This document shows positions 1-8,072 of a DNA stretch of 64,000 nucleotides, one piece after another. The notes under the pieces are model-generated. The model ran no database searches and was not told the origin of the DNA. It was given only the letters and a program-made list of their open reading frames with translations. Both the position numbers and the translations under genes were made by a program. How positions within the stretch are numbered: position 1 is the stretch's first letter; every line of letters starts with the position of its first letter. Source of the stretch: Paraneptunicella aestuarii (lineage in GTDB: Bacteria > Pseudomonadota > Gammaproteobacteria > Enterobacterales > Alteromonadaceae); NCBI RefSeq assembly GCF_019900845.1, contig NZ_CP074570.1, forward strand, positions 2,914,001-2,978,000, in the 5' to 3' direction.

Positions 1-715
1 CTGCATCAGCTATATCAACAACGCTAGCAGGCGATTCAGGATGCACCAGCACCGCTGCATCGGGGTACACCTTCTTCATATCCAATAGAGCTTTTGCTGA
101 GAACTCATCGTGGACGATACATTCACCATTCCACAACAGCATATCAGCCCCCGTCTTTTTAGCGATATAGCTACCAAGATGGCGGTCTGGAGCCCATAAA
201 ATCTTCTCGCCCTGCTCTTCCAGGTATTCAACAACATCAACAGCAATGCTGGATGTAACAACCCAATCAGCTCGAGCTTTAACCGCTGCCGATGTATTGG
301 CATAAACAACCACGGTGTGGTCAGGATGAGCATCACAAAAAGCGCTAAACTCTTCAATCGGACAACCTAGATCCAAAGAACAGGTCGCATCCAACGTTGG
401 CATTAAGATCTTTTTATTCGGGCTCAGAATCTTTGCCGTTTCGCCCATGAAGCGAACGCCAGCAACGATAAGTGTATCTGCGTCACAGTCACGACCAAAA
501 CGAGCCATTTCAAGAGAGTCAGAAATAAAGCCATTAGTCTCTTCAGCTAAAGCCTGAATTTCTGGATCGGTATAATAGTGAGCAACCAACTTTGCGTTGT
601 GCTCTTCAAGCAGCGATTTAATACGCTCTTTATATTGGGCTTTTTCAATCTCTGTTAAAACAGGGGGTTTTACAGGAAACGGATAATTAATCTCAATTCG
701 ATCTGCCTGAATCAT
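1..715 (-). CDS. nadA: Quinolinate synthase NadA (3' part beyond window)
   Basis: NadA condenses iminoaspartate with dihydroxyacetone phosphate to quinolinate in de novo NAD synthesis and carries a 4Fe-4S cluster. Translating the minus strand from the ATG at 715 gives an uninterrupted frame to the window edge, with NadA-type stretches such as [44 protein letters not shown] and WAPDRHLG. The cysteine in DATCSLD is the first cluster-ligand candidate; the others fall further on or outside the window. AAGAGAG lies a few bases upstream of the ATG as ribosome binding site. About 238 codons are visible, so the C-terminal third is missing. The neighbouring tRNA-Lys pair and cpoB match the arrangement near nadA in E. 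coli. Confidence 0.96.
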   Translation of the reverse strand, partial: MIQADRIEINYPFPVKPPVLTEIEKAQYKERIKSLLEEHNAKLVAHYYTDPEIQALAEETNGFISDSLEMARFGRDCDADTLIVAGVRFMGETAKILSPNKKILMPTLDATCSLDLGCPIEEFSAFCDAHPDHTVVVYANTSAAVKARADWVVTSSIAVDVVEYLEEQGEKILWAPDRHLGSYIAKKTGADMLLWNGECIVHDEFSAKALLDMKKVYPDAAVLVHPESPASVVDIADA

Positions 716-962
716 GCTGCTCTCTTGATATTCACCTTAGTATTTGGCGCAACGATCGGAGTTCATTTTAAATTCGTCCTGATCATGCCCATTCAATGTG
801 CTGCGCATTATCTGAAATTATGGAAGCGATTACCATCATCAACAGCATATTTGTCTACTGAAGCAATACAGCTAATGTGCCAGAACACGGGATCTGATAT
901 TTGGACGTTAGTAAAATATTCAATGGGGATGAAAATGTATATTTGAGAAATGAGGGATAAGA

Positions 963-1038
963 TGGTGGGTCGTGCTGGATTCGAACCAGCGACCAATTGA
1001 TTAAAAGTCAACTGCTCTACCAACTGAGCTAACGACCC
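963..1038 (-). tRNA. tRNA-Lys (anticodon TTT), copy 1
   Basis: The minus strand folds as a 76-nt tRNA. The acceptor stem GGGTCGT pairs with ACGACCC, the D-loop has AGCTCAGTTGGTAGAGC, the anticodon loop is CTTTTAA with TTT in the centre, the T-loop contains GGTTCGAATCC, and CCA is encoded at the 3' end. The gene is identical to the second copy 95 bp upstream and was probably processed from the same transcript. Confidence 0.98.
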
Positions 1039-1133
1039 ATCTATTTGTCTTTTTATGTTGTTTTTGCGCCTGCACTCCTGTGCGACTTACGTTTATCTTC
1101 CTTGAAATCACTATCAATTTTGATGGTGAAAAA

Positions 1134-1209
1134 TGGTGGGTCGTGCTGGATTCGAACCAGCGACCAATTGATTAAAAGTCAACTGCTCTACCAACTGAGC
1201 TAACGACCC
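1134..1209 (-). tRNA. tRNA-Lys (anticodon TTT), copy 2
   Basis: This is a second 76-nt tRNA-Lys(UUU), identical to copy 1 by direct comparison, with an encoded CCA end. It is the promoter-proximal copy of the pair. In E. coli the same interval between cpoB and nadA holds a longer array of Lys and Val tRNA genes, so this looks like a short version of the same array. Confidence 0.98.
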
Positions 1210-1242
1210 ACTATGTCGCGATGCCTTAGGCAACGGCGGCAT

Positions 1243-1270
1243 ATAATACTCAAATCCTTTTCAGGTGCAA
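1243..1270 (-). promoter_or_regulatory. Promoter of the tRNA-Lys pair
   Basis: On the minus strand, TTGCAC and TATTAT are separated by 16 bp. A GC-rich stretch (GCCGCCG) follows the -10 box, as in stable-RNA promoters under stringent control. It ends about 33 bp upstream of the first tRNA. Seen by eye; start site inferred. Confidence 0.6.
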
Positions 1271-1354
1271 GAAATAAATAGGTATTTATTTGCTTATTTC
1301 AATCAAACGCGCATTTTGCGGACAATTTGATGAAGTATCCAACAAATTACTAAA

Positions 1355-2104
1355 TTATCCGCCCTGTTTTAGGCTTCTAATTCTGGCATCTGCCAATTTA
1401 CGAACGCTGGAATCCGGGTACTCAGAAATCACCTGTTCATAAAGTTGCATTGCTTTCGCCTGATTATTTTGATGCTGAGCGATAATGCCAAGCTTCAACA
1501 TGGAATCGGCTCTCTTAGGTGAATCAGGATAAAAACTAACCACCTGATTAAAATGCTGTTCAGCATTTTTCCACTCTTGCTTATTAAACAAGAGCAGCCC
1601 AAGCCAATAATGCGCATTAGGCACATACCCTGAATTGGGAAAGCGTTTTAAAAATGATTGAAACTCAGGAATCGCCTTATCATAAAGCTTGTCTTTGAGG
1701 ATCAAGTTAACCGCTCGGTCATAGAGCTCATTTTCATCAGCTGACAATTCAGGTTCAGTGCTTACTACAGATTCTTGAACAGAAGCAACCGGAGTTTTCA
1801 TTGCGGCCTGGATACGTTTATCTATTTCCAGATAAAGTTCTCTTTGGCGCTGTAGAATTTGCTCGAGCTTGTAGCTATGTAGTTCTAACTCGCCTCGAAT
1901 CTCATTCACTTCTTGCTGCATTTCATCAAGTTGACCTTGAATACGATGCTGAGCAACGCTACGAGCTTCAACCATGCGCTCCAATACAGCAACACGATCA
2001 TTAACTGAACCACCATTAACGCTTTCTACAGGCGCAGGAGCCGCATTAACAGCGGCTCCATAGACCAGGAAAGGCAACAAAGCCTTTTTGTTTAATCTGC
2101 TCAT
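1355..2104 (-). CDS. cpoB: Cell division coordinator CpoB (YbgF), Tol-Pal associated
   Basis: CpoB is a periplasmic partner of TolA that coordinates PBP1B-driven peptidoglycan synthesis with outer-membrane constriction. The 249-residue product starts with a short signal peptide ending near Ala-Ala-Pro. A trimerising coiled coil follows at about residues 35-90 (VAVLERMVEAR through QILQRQRELYLEI). The C-terminal half (about 125-245) carries three TPR-like repeats, visible in AIPEFQSFLKRFPNSGYVPNAHY and YPDSPKRADSML-type segments shared by this family. It is the last gene of the tol-pal operon, 6 bp after pal. Length and domain order are normal for the family. Confidence 0.93.
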   Translation of the reverse strand: MSRLNKKALLPFLVYGAAVNAAPAPVESVNGGSVNDRVAVLERMVEARSVAQHRIQGQLDEMQQEVNEIRGELELHSYKLEQILQRQRELYLEIDKRIQAAMKTPVASVQESVVSTEPELSADENELYDRAVNLILKDKLYDKAIPEFQSFLKRFPNSGYVPNAHYWLGLLLFNKQEWKNAEQHFNQVVSFYPDSPKRADSMLKLGIIAQHQNNQAKAMQLYEQVISEYPDSSVRKLADARIRSLKQGG

Positions 2105-2110
2105 GTGTGT

Positions 2111-2662
2111 TTATTGATAAACCAACACAGCTCGACGGTTTTTAGAGAACGCAGCCTCAGTATCACCCATAACGGCCGGCTTCTCTTCACCATAAGAAAC
2201 AACTGAAATTTGTGATGCACTCACACCTGAGTTCAACAAATAAACCTCAACAGCTTTTGCACGACGCTCGCCCAGTGCAATATTGTATTCTGGTGTACCG
2301 CGCTTATCGCAGTGGCCTTCGATAACAACACGTTGTGAAGGATTCTTAACCAGAAAATCAGCGTGTTCTTCAACCAGACTATTAAATTCAGTACGCAAGT
2401 TAGAACGATCAAAATCGAAATAAACGGTCTGATTGTTCATCAACTTCTTAAGCTGCTTTTCTTTCAGTTCTTGAGCGGATTTGATGGGGTCGGCACGATC
2501 TACCTGAACATCAGAACCAGTCGAAGTAGAAGTAGACGCAGAAGATGAAGCACTATTACGCTCTGCTTCAGCTTGTTTGTCACTTGGGCTGGATGAACAA
2601 GCCACTAGAGTGACCATTGGTAGAGCGATTAACACCCCTTTTAATACTTTATTTAGTTGCAT
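2111..2662 (-). CDS. pal: Peptidoglycan-associated lipoprotein Pal
   Basis: Pal is an outer-membrane lipoprotein that binds peptidoglycan and the Tol proteins. The 183-residue product begins with a lipoprotein signal whose lipobox is LVAC (Cys22). A serine/threonine-rich linker of about 40 residues follows. The C-terminal OmpA-like domain spans roughly residues 75-183, with VYFDFDRSNL, VVIEGHCDKRGTPEYNIALGE and RRA as its peptidoglycan-binding motif. It sits between tolB and cpoB in the canonical order. The Ser/Thr linker is longer and of lower complexity than in E. coli Pal. Confidence 0.97.
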   Translation of the reverse strand: MQLNKVLKGVLIALPMVTLVACSSSPSDKQAEAERNSASSSASTSTSTGSDVQVDRADPIKSAQELKEKQLKKLMNNQTVYFDFDRSNLRTEFNSLVEEHADFLVKNPSQRVVIEGHCDKRGTPEYNIALGERRAKAVEVYLLNSGVSASQISVVSYGEEKPAVMGDTEAAFSKNRRAVLVYQ

Positions 2663-2719
2663 CCTCGGAATCCTTATTTTTATAAAATCGATGTGTGAAA
2701 CTATTCTAATAATCTATAG

Positions 2720-4078
2720 TTATAGCAAAAATGGCGACCAACTGGGTGATTTAACCTCACCATCAACAGCGGGCAACCTTGCTTTAAAGCGACCATCCAA
2801 CGACACCAGAGATAAAACCTGCTTTCCCTGATGCAATGTACTGTAAATGATCATCGCTCCATTAGGCGCAATACTTGGAGATTCATCCAAATAGGTTTTT
2901 GTTAAAACCTGCATTACACCCGTTTCGAAATCCTGTCTGGCGATATGATAGTCACCGCGAGTACGATTCACCATGACTATTTCTGAACCATCAGGAGCAA
3001 CGGTTGCTCCCAAATTCATTTCGCCTTCAAACGTTAAACGCCGCATCTTGCCAGATGCTAAATTTACGCGATAAATTTGTGGTTTACCACCCTGTTCTGA
3101 TGTAAATATGATTGATTTTCCGTCAGGCGTCCAACTTGGTTCCGTATCAATCGTTCTATTTTTTGTTAATCGACGTAATTGACGGGTTGCAATGTCCATA
3201 ACATAAATTTCTGCATTTCCATCTTTTGACAACACCATTGCCATTTTCTTACCATCAGGAGAATAAACGGGAGAACCATTAATTCCCGGGAAATCCGTCA
3301 ATTGCGTTCGGCTCATCGTGTAAATATCTTGGATATAGATTTGGGAACGACGATTTTCAAAACTAACGTACGCAAGTTGATTTCCATCTGGTGACCAGGA
3401 AGGTGACATCAATGGTTCACGAGAACGCAGTAGTACACGCTCATTTTCTCCATCATAGTCAGCTACAACTAGTTGATATGGGTATTTCTCTTTATCACGA
3501 TCACGTACGGTGACATACGCAATACGTGTCAGGAATGCACCTTTGGTGCCAGTCAAACGTTCAAAAACGATGTCGCTAATACGATGGGCATGCTGTCTAA
3601 AACTGTCCCCATCAATAATGGCTTGTCGGCTTTCCAGAATATGGTCGTTGGTATCAACCAATTGACCATCGTTCAACATTCTGGAACTCCCTCCCGTAAT
3701 CTGACCACGTAATACATCAATTAATTCGAAGGAGATCAAATACTTGTCTAGAGAATGTTGTTCAATACTACCAACCAATACCGCTTCTACGCCGGTAGCA
3801 GCCCAAGCAGTATAATCGATCTCACTATCAGAACTGGGGTATTGTGGCATCTCTCCTGTAATCATAGGGCTAAACTTACCACTACGTTGCAGATCTGCAC
3901 TAATCACGTTGGCTAAACGACCAGGTAATATTCCCGCTCCATTCCAACGAAAAGGCACAACCGCAATAGGGCGCGCCGTATCAATCCCTTCAGTAATTAC
4001 AATCTCTAAAGCTGCGTGGCTACGAAAACTCAGCAATACAACGCAAAATACCAAAATCAAACGCATGTTTTTTATCAT
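2720..4078 (-). CDS. tolB: Tol-Pal system beta-propeller protein TolB
   Basis: TolB is the periplasmic component that binds Pal and the TolA C-terminus. The 452-residue product has a signal peptide ending around SHA, an N-terminal alpha/beta domain (about 25-165), and a six-bladed propeller made of WD40-like PD40 repeats such as [29 protein letters not shown] and [15 protein letters not shown]. The ATG overlaps the tolA stop codon by four bases (ATGA), indicating translational coupling. Length is normal (about 430 residues in E. coli). Confidence 0.97.
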   Translation of the reverse strand: MIKNMRLILVFCVVLLSFRSHAALEIVITEGIDTARPIAVVPFRWNGAGILPGRLANVISADLQRSGKFSPMITGEMPQYPSSDSEIDYTAWAATGVEAVLVGSIEQHSLDKYLISFELIDVLRGQITGGSSRMLNDGQLVDTNDHILESRQAIIDGDSFRQHAHRISDIVFERLTGTKGAFLTRIAYVTVRDRDKEKYPYQLVVADYDGENERVLLRSREPLMSPSWSPDGNQLAYVSFENRRSQIYIQDIYTMSRTQLTDFPGINGSPVYSPDGKKMAMVLSKDGNAEIYVMDIATRQLRRLTKNRTIDTEPSWTPDGKSIIFTSEQGGKPQIYRVNLASGKMRRLTFEGEMNLGATVAPDGSEIVMVNRTRGDYHIARQDFETGVMQVLTKTYLDESPSIAPNGAMIIYSTLHQGKQVLSLVSLDGRFKARLPAVDGEVKSPSWSPFLL

Positions 4079-4947
4079 TCTCGGTCTGGATCTATAGTTA
4101 AATTAATATCTTTTAGCTGTTGATAAACCTCAGGGTCGGATGAAATCGGTAAAGTCGCATTTTTATATACTGCGGCTTCCGCCGAACGACACAGGACAGG
4201 GTCACCACTTAGCACTTTCACACTCATTACCAATCCATTACTGGCCAATTTCAAATTCAATCGACATTCTTTGGTTCTTGTCTGCTCATCAACAATCAAA
4301 TTACGGGTTATGGCGCTTCGTATCAGTGCCTGATATTTACCCACCTCGCTTAAGACTTGTTTTTGACGACTCTTCATTCTAGCCGCCTGCTCAGCTCGTA
4401 GCTGCTCTTCCATCATTCGTTCTTGTTCAGCCCTAGCTTCTGCTTGCTGTCGTTTCGTTTCTTGTTCTTTTAACGCCTGCTCTTCTTTCTTGCGCTTTTC
4501 AGCCGCAGCTTTCGCTTCCTGCTCGGCTTTTTTCTTCTCGGCTTCTTTCTGTTTCCGTTGTTCTTCTAATTTCTGCGCTCTTTCCGCTTCTTCTTTCTGC
4601 TTACGCTTGGCGGCTTCCGCTTCTTTTGCAGCCTGAGTTTTTTGTTTATTCAGGTTAGATATTTGTTTTTCCTCTTCACGACGCTTGTTTCTGGCTTCGT
4701 TAGCTCGGCGCTCCAAATCCTTAATACGTTTCTCTTCAGCTTGTTTCTGCTTGTCCTTTTCTGCCTGAATCTGCTTAATCTGCTGTTCCAGTGCCGCTTT
4801 ATCAACGGATACCGCTTCAATAACAGGTGCAGATAATTCCTGCTTTGGCTCTGGATGAGGAGTAAAACTCATACTAACGACAAGCAATGCACCCAATGCA
4901 ATATGCAATAATGTGGATTTGCTCAATGCCAGAATAAAATTATTCAT
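4075..4947 (-). CDS. tolA: Cell envelope integrity protein TolA
   Basis: TolA links the inner-membrane TolQR motor to TolB/Pal. The 290-residue protein has one N-terminal transmembrane helix (about 11-28). A long, charged Lys/Glu/Ala/Gln-rich helix follows (about 45-195), with many [16 protein letters not shown] runs. The C-terminal domain (about 200-290) contains the two conserved cysteines, in TKECRLNL and DPVLCRSA. It overlaps tolR by one base. The middle domain is shorter than in E. coli TolA (421 residues), which is common for this variable region. Confidence 0.95.
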   Translation of the reverse strand: MNNFILALSKSTLLHIALGALLVVSMSFTPHPEPKQELSAPVIEAVSVDKAALEQQIKQIQAEKDKQKQAEEKRIKDLERRANEARNKRREEEKQISNLNKQKTQAAKEAEAAKRKQKEEAERAQKLEEQRKQKEAEKKKAEQEAKAAAEKRKKEEQALKEQETKRQQAEARAEQERMMEEQLRAEQAARMKSRQKQVLSEVGKYQALIRSAITRNLIVDEQTRTKECRLNLKLASNGLVMSVKVLSGDPVLCRSAEAAVYKNATLPISSDPEVYQQLKDINLTIDPDRE

Positions 4948-5369
4948 TATTCCTCTATTGAATCCGTCATTAACCCTACAGATGGAACACCGGCTTTTTG
5001 CAGCAAGACCATCAATTGAACAACCTGGTTATAGGGAACCTGTCCGTCACCTTTGACTATCACGGGAGTACCCGGTTCCACTTCCAAATGAGCAGCAACC
5101 AAGGTCGCCAATTCATTCGCCTGCATAGGTGTATCCTGACTGTCACCCACATTCAGGAAATAATTACCTTGAGCATCAACCGAGGCAATAAGTGGGGGTT
5201 TGGTATCATCTTTTAAAGGTTCAGCATCAGCTTTAGGTAAATCCACTTTCACCCCTTGCGTCACTAAAGGTGCAGTTACCATAAATATGATTAATAACAC
5301 CAACATAACGTCGATGTAGGGAACAACGTTGATTTCAGCGACAGGCTTGCGCCGTTTTCTTACATACAT
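4947..5369 (-). CDS. tolR: Tol-Pal motor protein TolR
   Basis: TolR is an ExbD/TolR family inner-membrane protein that forms the proton-driven Tol motor with TolQ. The 140-residue product has an N-terminal cytoplasmic tail (RKRRKPVAEINVVPYID), a single membrane helix (VMLVLLIIFMVTAPLV) and a periplasmic domain. The essential membrane aspartate is visible in PYIDVMLVLL. It starts 3 bp after the tolQ stop. Length is typical. Confidence 0.97.
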   Translation of the reverse strand: MYVRKRRKPVAEINVVPYIDVMLVLLIIFMVTAPLVTQGVKVDLPKADAEPLKDDTKPPLIASVDAQGNYFLNVGDSQDTPMQANELATLVAAHLEVEPGTPVIVKGDGQVPYNQVVQLMVLLQKAGVPSVGLMTDSIEE

Positions 5370-5372
5370 ACT

Positions 5373-6074
5373 TTATACCCTTTCCCTTACTCTGGTATCA
5401 GAGCTGGATAAGGTTTGACGATGTAAAATACTGGAGAATTCTTCCATGAAGTTGACATAACTGGATTCCAGTTTTTCAACTTGGTTGCTGAATCGGTTAT
5501 AGGCAATAACCGCAGGAATCGCGGCAAACAAACCCATGGCTGTTGCAATCAAGGCTTCAGCGATACCTGGAGCAACCATCGCAAGGGTCGCCTGTTGCAC
5601 TTCACCTAATGCAATGAACGCATTCATAATGCCCCATACCGTACCAAACAACCCAATATAAGGACTGATGGATCCAGCTGTAGCAAGAAACGGAAGATTA
5701 TTTTCGAGATCATCAACCTCGCGAGCCAAACTTACACGCATCGCTCTGTGTGTACCGTCCATGATGGCATCAGGACTACTACCTGCATTTTTACTCAGTC
5801 GAACAAATTCTTTGAAACCGCTACAAAAAACATTCGCCATACCACTTAATTCTTTGCGAGCAGAAAGTTCCTGAAATAAACGATTAAGGTCAGTACCAGA
5901 CCAAAATCTATCTTCAAACTTGCGCACATCCTGTTGAGCATTGCCCAACACTTTGGCACGCTGAAAAATAAAGGTCCAGGAAACAATGGAGATAACCAAT
6001 AACAAGATCATAACCAGTTGCACAAGCAAACTGGCCTGTAGAAACAGGTCAAAAAACGAAAGCTCAGACGACAC
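5373..6074 (-). CDS. tolQ: Tol-Pal motor channel TolQ
   Basis: TolQ is a MotA/TolQ/ExbB family proton-channel subunit. The 233-residue protein shows a first membrane helix at about 15-37 (LLVQLVMILLLVISIVSWTFIF), a large cytoplasmic region, and two C-terminal helices. The family signature is in the stretch GLFGTVWGIMNAFIALGE and APGIAEALIATAMGLFAAIPAVIAYN. The start overlaps the end of ybgC by 11 bp, so expression is probably coupled. Confidence 0.97.
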   Translation of the reverse strand: MSSELSFFDLFLQASLLVQLVMILLLVISIVSWTFIFQRAKVLGNAQQDVRKFEDRFWSGTDLNRLFQELSARKELSGMANVFCSGFKEFVRLSKNAGSSPDAIMDGTHRAMRVSLAREVDDLENNLPFLATAGSISPYIGLFGTVWGIMNAFIALGEVQQATLAMVAPGIAEALIATAMGLFAAIPAVIAYNRFSNQVEKLESSYVNFMEEFSSILHRQTLSSSDTRVRERV

Positions 6075-6483
6075 GAGATAATTCCCCTAATATAAATTCA
6101 GGAATTGCTCTTGGTCTCATTTTACTGAGATCTACACAAGCAACCCTAACCTGCGCACTAACTAGCAATTTATTATTATCATTATTGTAAATTTTTTGTT
6201 CGAATTCGACGCTAGCCCTTTTCAATTCTACAAGTTGGCTGCAAATTCTCAACATTTCATTGAATTTTGCTGCCGCCAAGTATTTAATTTCCAAAGAAGT
6301 AACGACTAAACCAATAGATTGTTGCAACAATTCAGTTTGCTCAATCCCAAGCGCTCGAAGCCATTCGGTACGAGCTCGTTCCATAAAATTTAAATAATTC
6401 GCGTGATAAACAATGCCTCCAGCATCGGTATCTTCGTAGTAGACCCTGGTTTCCCAAAAAAATTCGTTTTTATTTGCAACCAT
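6064..6483 (-). CDS. ybgC: Acyl-CoA thioester hydrolase YbgC
   Basis: YbgC is a hot-dog fold thioesterase encoded first in most tol-pal operons. The 139-residue product shows the 4HBT motif YYEDTDAGGIVYHANYLNFMERARTEWL split over residues 10-37, with the catalytic aspartate in EDTDAGG. The frame stays open to 6549, but I chose the ATG at 6483 for three reasons: it gives the normal family length, the added N-terminus has no family match, and the longer start would lie in the terminator of the upstream gene. Overlap with tolQ supports operon membership. Confidence 0.93.
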   Translation of the reverse strand: MVANKNEFFWETRVYYEDTDAGGIVYHANYLNFMERARTEWLRALGIEQTELLQQSIGLVVTSLEIKYLAAAKFNEMLRICSQLVELKRASVEFEQKIYNNDNNKLLVSAQVRVACVDLSKMRPRAIPEFILGELSRVV

Positions 6484-6538
6484 TACTGAATTGATTAATT
6501 GATGTGCATCGTGAATGCAAAATTGATGTGTGCAAATT

Positions 6539-6567
6539 AAAAAAACCACTCAACGATTGCAAGTGGT
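6539..6567 (-). terminator. Rho-independent terminator of the peroxidase gene
   Basis: On the minus strand a 7-bp stem (AACCACT / AGTGGTT) with an 11-nt loop runs directly into six or more T residues. It is 79 bp past the stop of the catalase-like gene and just upstream of ybgC, so it separates the PHA block from the tol operon. Confidence 0.8.
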
Positions 6568-6645
6568 TAATTGTATTAATATTTGTACTTAAGAAGTAGA
6601 GTGCAAACTTTACAGCGACTTACTCTACCTGACAAAAATAAAGAA

Positions 6646-7578
6646 TTACTGGCTTTTCGACTTTTCAGAAATTCGTTTTCCGAAAGAAATAGCATAAGCA
6701 GGAGAGCGAAATCTTAAAACCGGATCATTCGACGGTTCAAACCCGCTACTCATGACCATAGGATCAAAATTAATATCCTCACATTGGTTATTAACTTCCG
6801 TGAGATGCAGTTGCCCAAAGTTCACGACCGTGCCATCCGTCACCCATTGCACACTGGCATCATCAATAGTATCCGTGTCATGTGGGAACCTCGCGATCAT
6901 GTTAAAAGAAATCGGACTCTGTTTGAGTTTATTCATGAATCCCTTCTCCAAATCTCTATCTGTTTCTTCTTTAGCCTTTACATTATTTCGAGGCTCCAAG
7001 GGATAAAACGTCCAACGAATAGGCGTCTTGATATCGCTGCTATTTGTCACATAAAAACTATGAATACTGTTGTAATAGAATTCGCCATAATGCTGCTGTG
7101 TATTATCGCGGCTCGATAGCAATTTTTGTAACGTGACAGCCCCAGGGTTAGCCTTTTCAAACTCCTCAGGTGAAGTTCCCTGTAGCCTTTGTACAAATGC
7201 CTCGGGTGTTGCAACATGAAAATAAGGCAGATTCAACATTGCCATGTTATGCACATAAAAATCCCGTTTAAATTGCAATGCCATACCAAACACTTTAGCT
7301 TCACTATCCTTGCTATGAATATTGCCACCCGCATGAGAAAAACGACCTATAACATCTACTTTCTTTCCATCGAATAATGGACTTTTGGTAAATCGTTGCG
7401 CTTCCTGGCTCGCAATAAAGCTTCCCGAAAAACACATCCCTTTTGTGTGGTTACGACGTTTTCCTTCAACAACACCAAACTTTTTCTCCAACGCGTCAAC
7501 AGCATCAACCGGGGTCACAGTTTCAGCATGTAAGGACACTGAGAACACCACTCCATACACCAGCACGAACAATCGCAT
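6646..7578 (-). CDS. Periplasmic catalase-like haem peroxidase (SrpA family)
   Basis: This is a small catalase-family haem protein of the SrpA/catalase-related peroxidase type, which acts as a peroxidase or weak catalase. The 310-residue product starts with a clear signal peptide (VLVYGVVFSVSLHA, cleavage near residue 18), so it is exported. The distal histidine lies in RNHTKGMCFSGSF, the conserved Asn region in VHNMAMLNLPYF, and the proximal haem-ligand tyrosine in the C-terminal RSPAYAISFGKR. It is shorter than classic catalases (about 480 residues) but normal for this subfamily. It is transcribed away from the DUF6489/phaC genes, has its own terminator, and any link to PHA metabolism is unproven. 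Confidence 0.88.
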   Translation of the reverse strand: MRLFVLVYGVVFSVSLHAETVTPVDAVDALEKKFGVVEGKRRNHTKGMCFSGSFIASQEAQRFTKSPLFDGKKVDVIGRFSHAGGNIHSKDSEAKVFGMALQFKRDFYVHNMAMLNLPYFHVATPEAFVQRLQGTSPEEFEKANPGAVTLQKLLSSRDNTQQHYGEFYYNSIHSFYVTNSSDIKTPIRWTFYPLEPRNNVKAKEETDRDLEKGFMNKLKQSPISFNMIARFPHDTDTIDDASVQWVTDGTVVNFGQLHLTEVNNQCEDINFDPMVMSSGFEPSNDPVLRFRSPAYAISFGKRISEKSKSQ

Positions 7579-7787
7579 AACATCTCCAAACAGTAATTTT
7601 TTGCATAGTTAAGACCCGACAAATACAAAATTTGACTCATCCAGACAAAAATAAATTAATGAACGGTTACATTATTTACCAGCCGCAATGTTGCACTACC
7701 ACATCCTATCTGTACCAAAGAACTATGTCAGGACTTTTAAGTTCCCGATACTCTCATCCCTATGAAAATCGAATGTGAGAAGAACCG

Positions 7788-8027
7788 ATGAAAGTTAATG
7801 TGGAAATTGAGCTCTCTCCACAAGAAGCGCGAGAATTAATGGGTTGGCCTGATCTGAGTAAATATCAGGAACAGGTATTTGACGCTTTTGGCAAGCAACT
7901 CCAGGAAGGGAACAACGAAGCCGTATTAGCCGCCCTATCCCCTTTTATGAGTGAAACGCAAAAAGCCTTTAATGGATATCAGAAAATGATGGAAGGCTTT
8001 TTAAATATTGCTTCCCAGAAGAAATAG
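7788..8027 (+). CDS. DUF6489 small protein upstream of phaC
   Basis: The 79-residue product begins MKVNVEIELSPQEARELMGWPD, the pattern I associate with the DUF6489 family; this is a recognition from memory. The rest is amphipathic and helical (YQEQVFDAFGKQLQ, YQKMMEGFLNIASQKK), resembling short phasin-like helices. GAGAAGAACCG precedes the ATG as a ribosome binding site. It ends 45 bp before phaC and is probably co-transcribed. A granule-associated or PhaC-accessory role is inferred only from position and composition. Confidence 0.75.
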   Translation: MKVNVEIELSPQEARELMGWPDLSKYQEQVFDAFGKQLQEGNNEAVLAALSPFMSETQKAFNGYQKMMEGFLNIASQKK

Positions 8028-8072
8028 CCATTCTCCCACTCAAACACCATAACTCGAATCCAAGACGTACTG

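Noticed and set aside
725..946. 73-codon plus-strand frame between nadA and the tRNA genes
   Set aside because: No family likeness and no clear start signal; low-complexity intergenic composition. The 247-bp gap holds no other structure I can support.
6484..6549. Longer ybgC N-terminus starting at 6549
   Set aside because: The extra 22 residues have no family match and the region contains the terminator of the upstream peroxidase gene. ATG 6483 gives the normal length.
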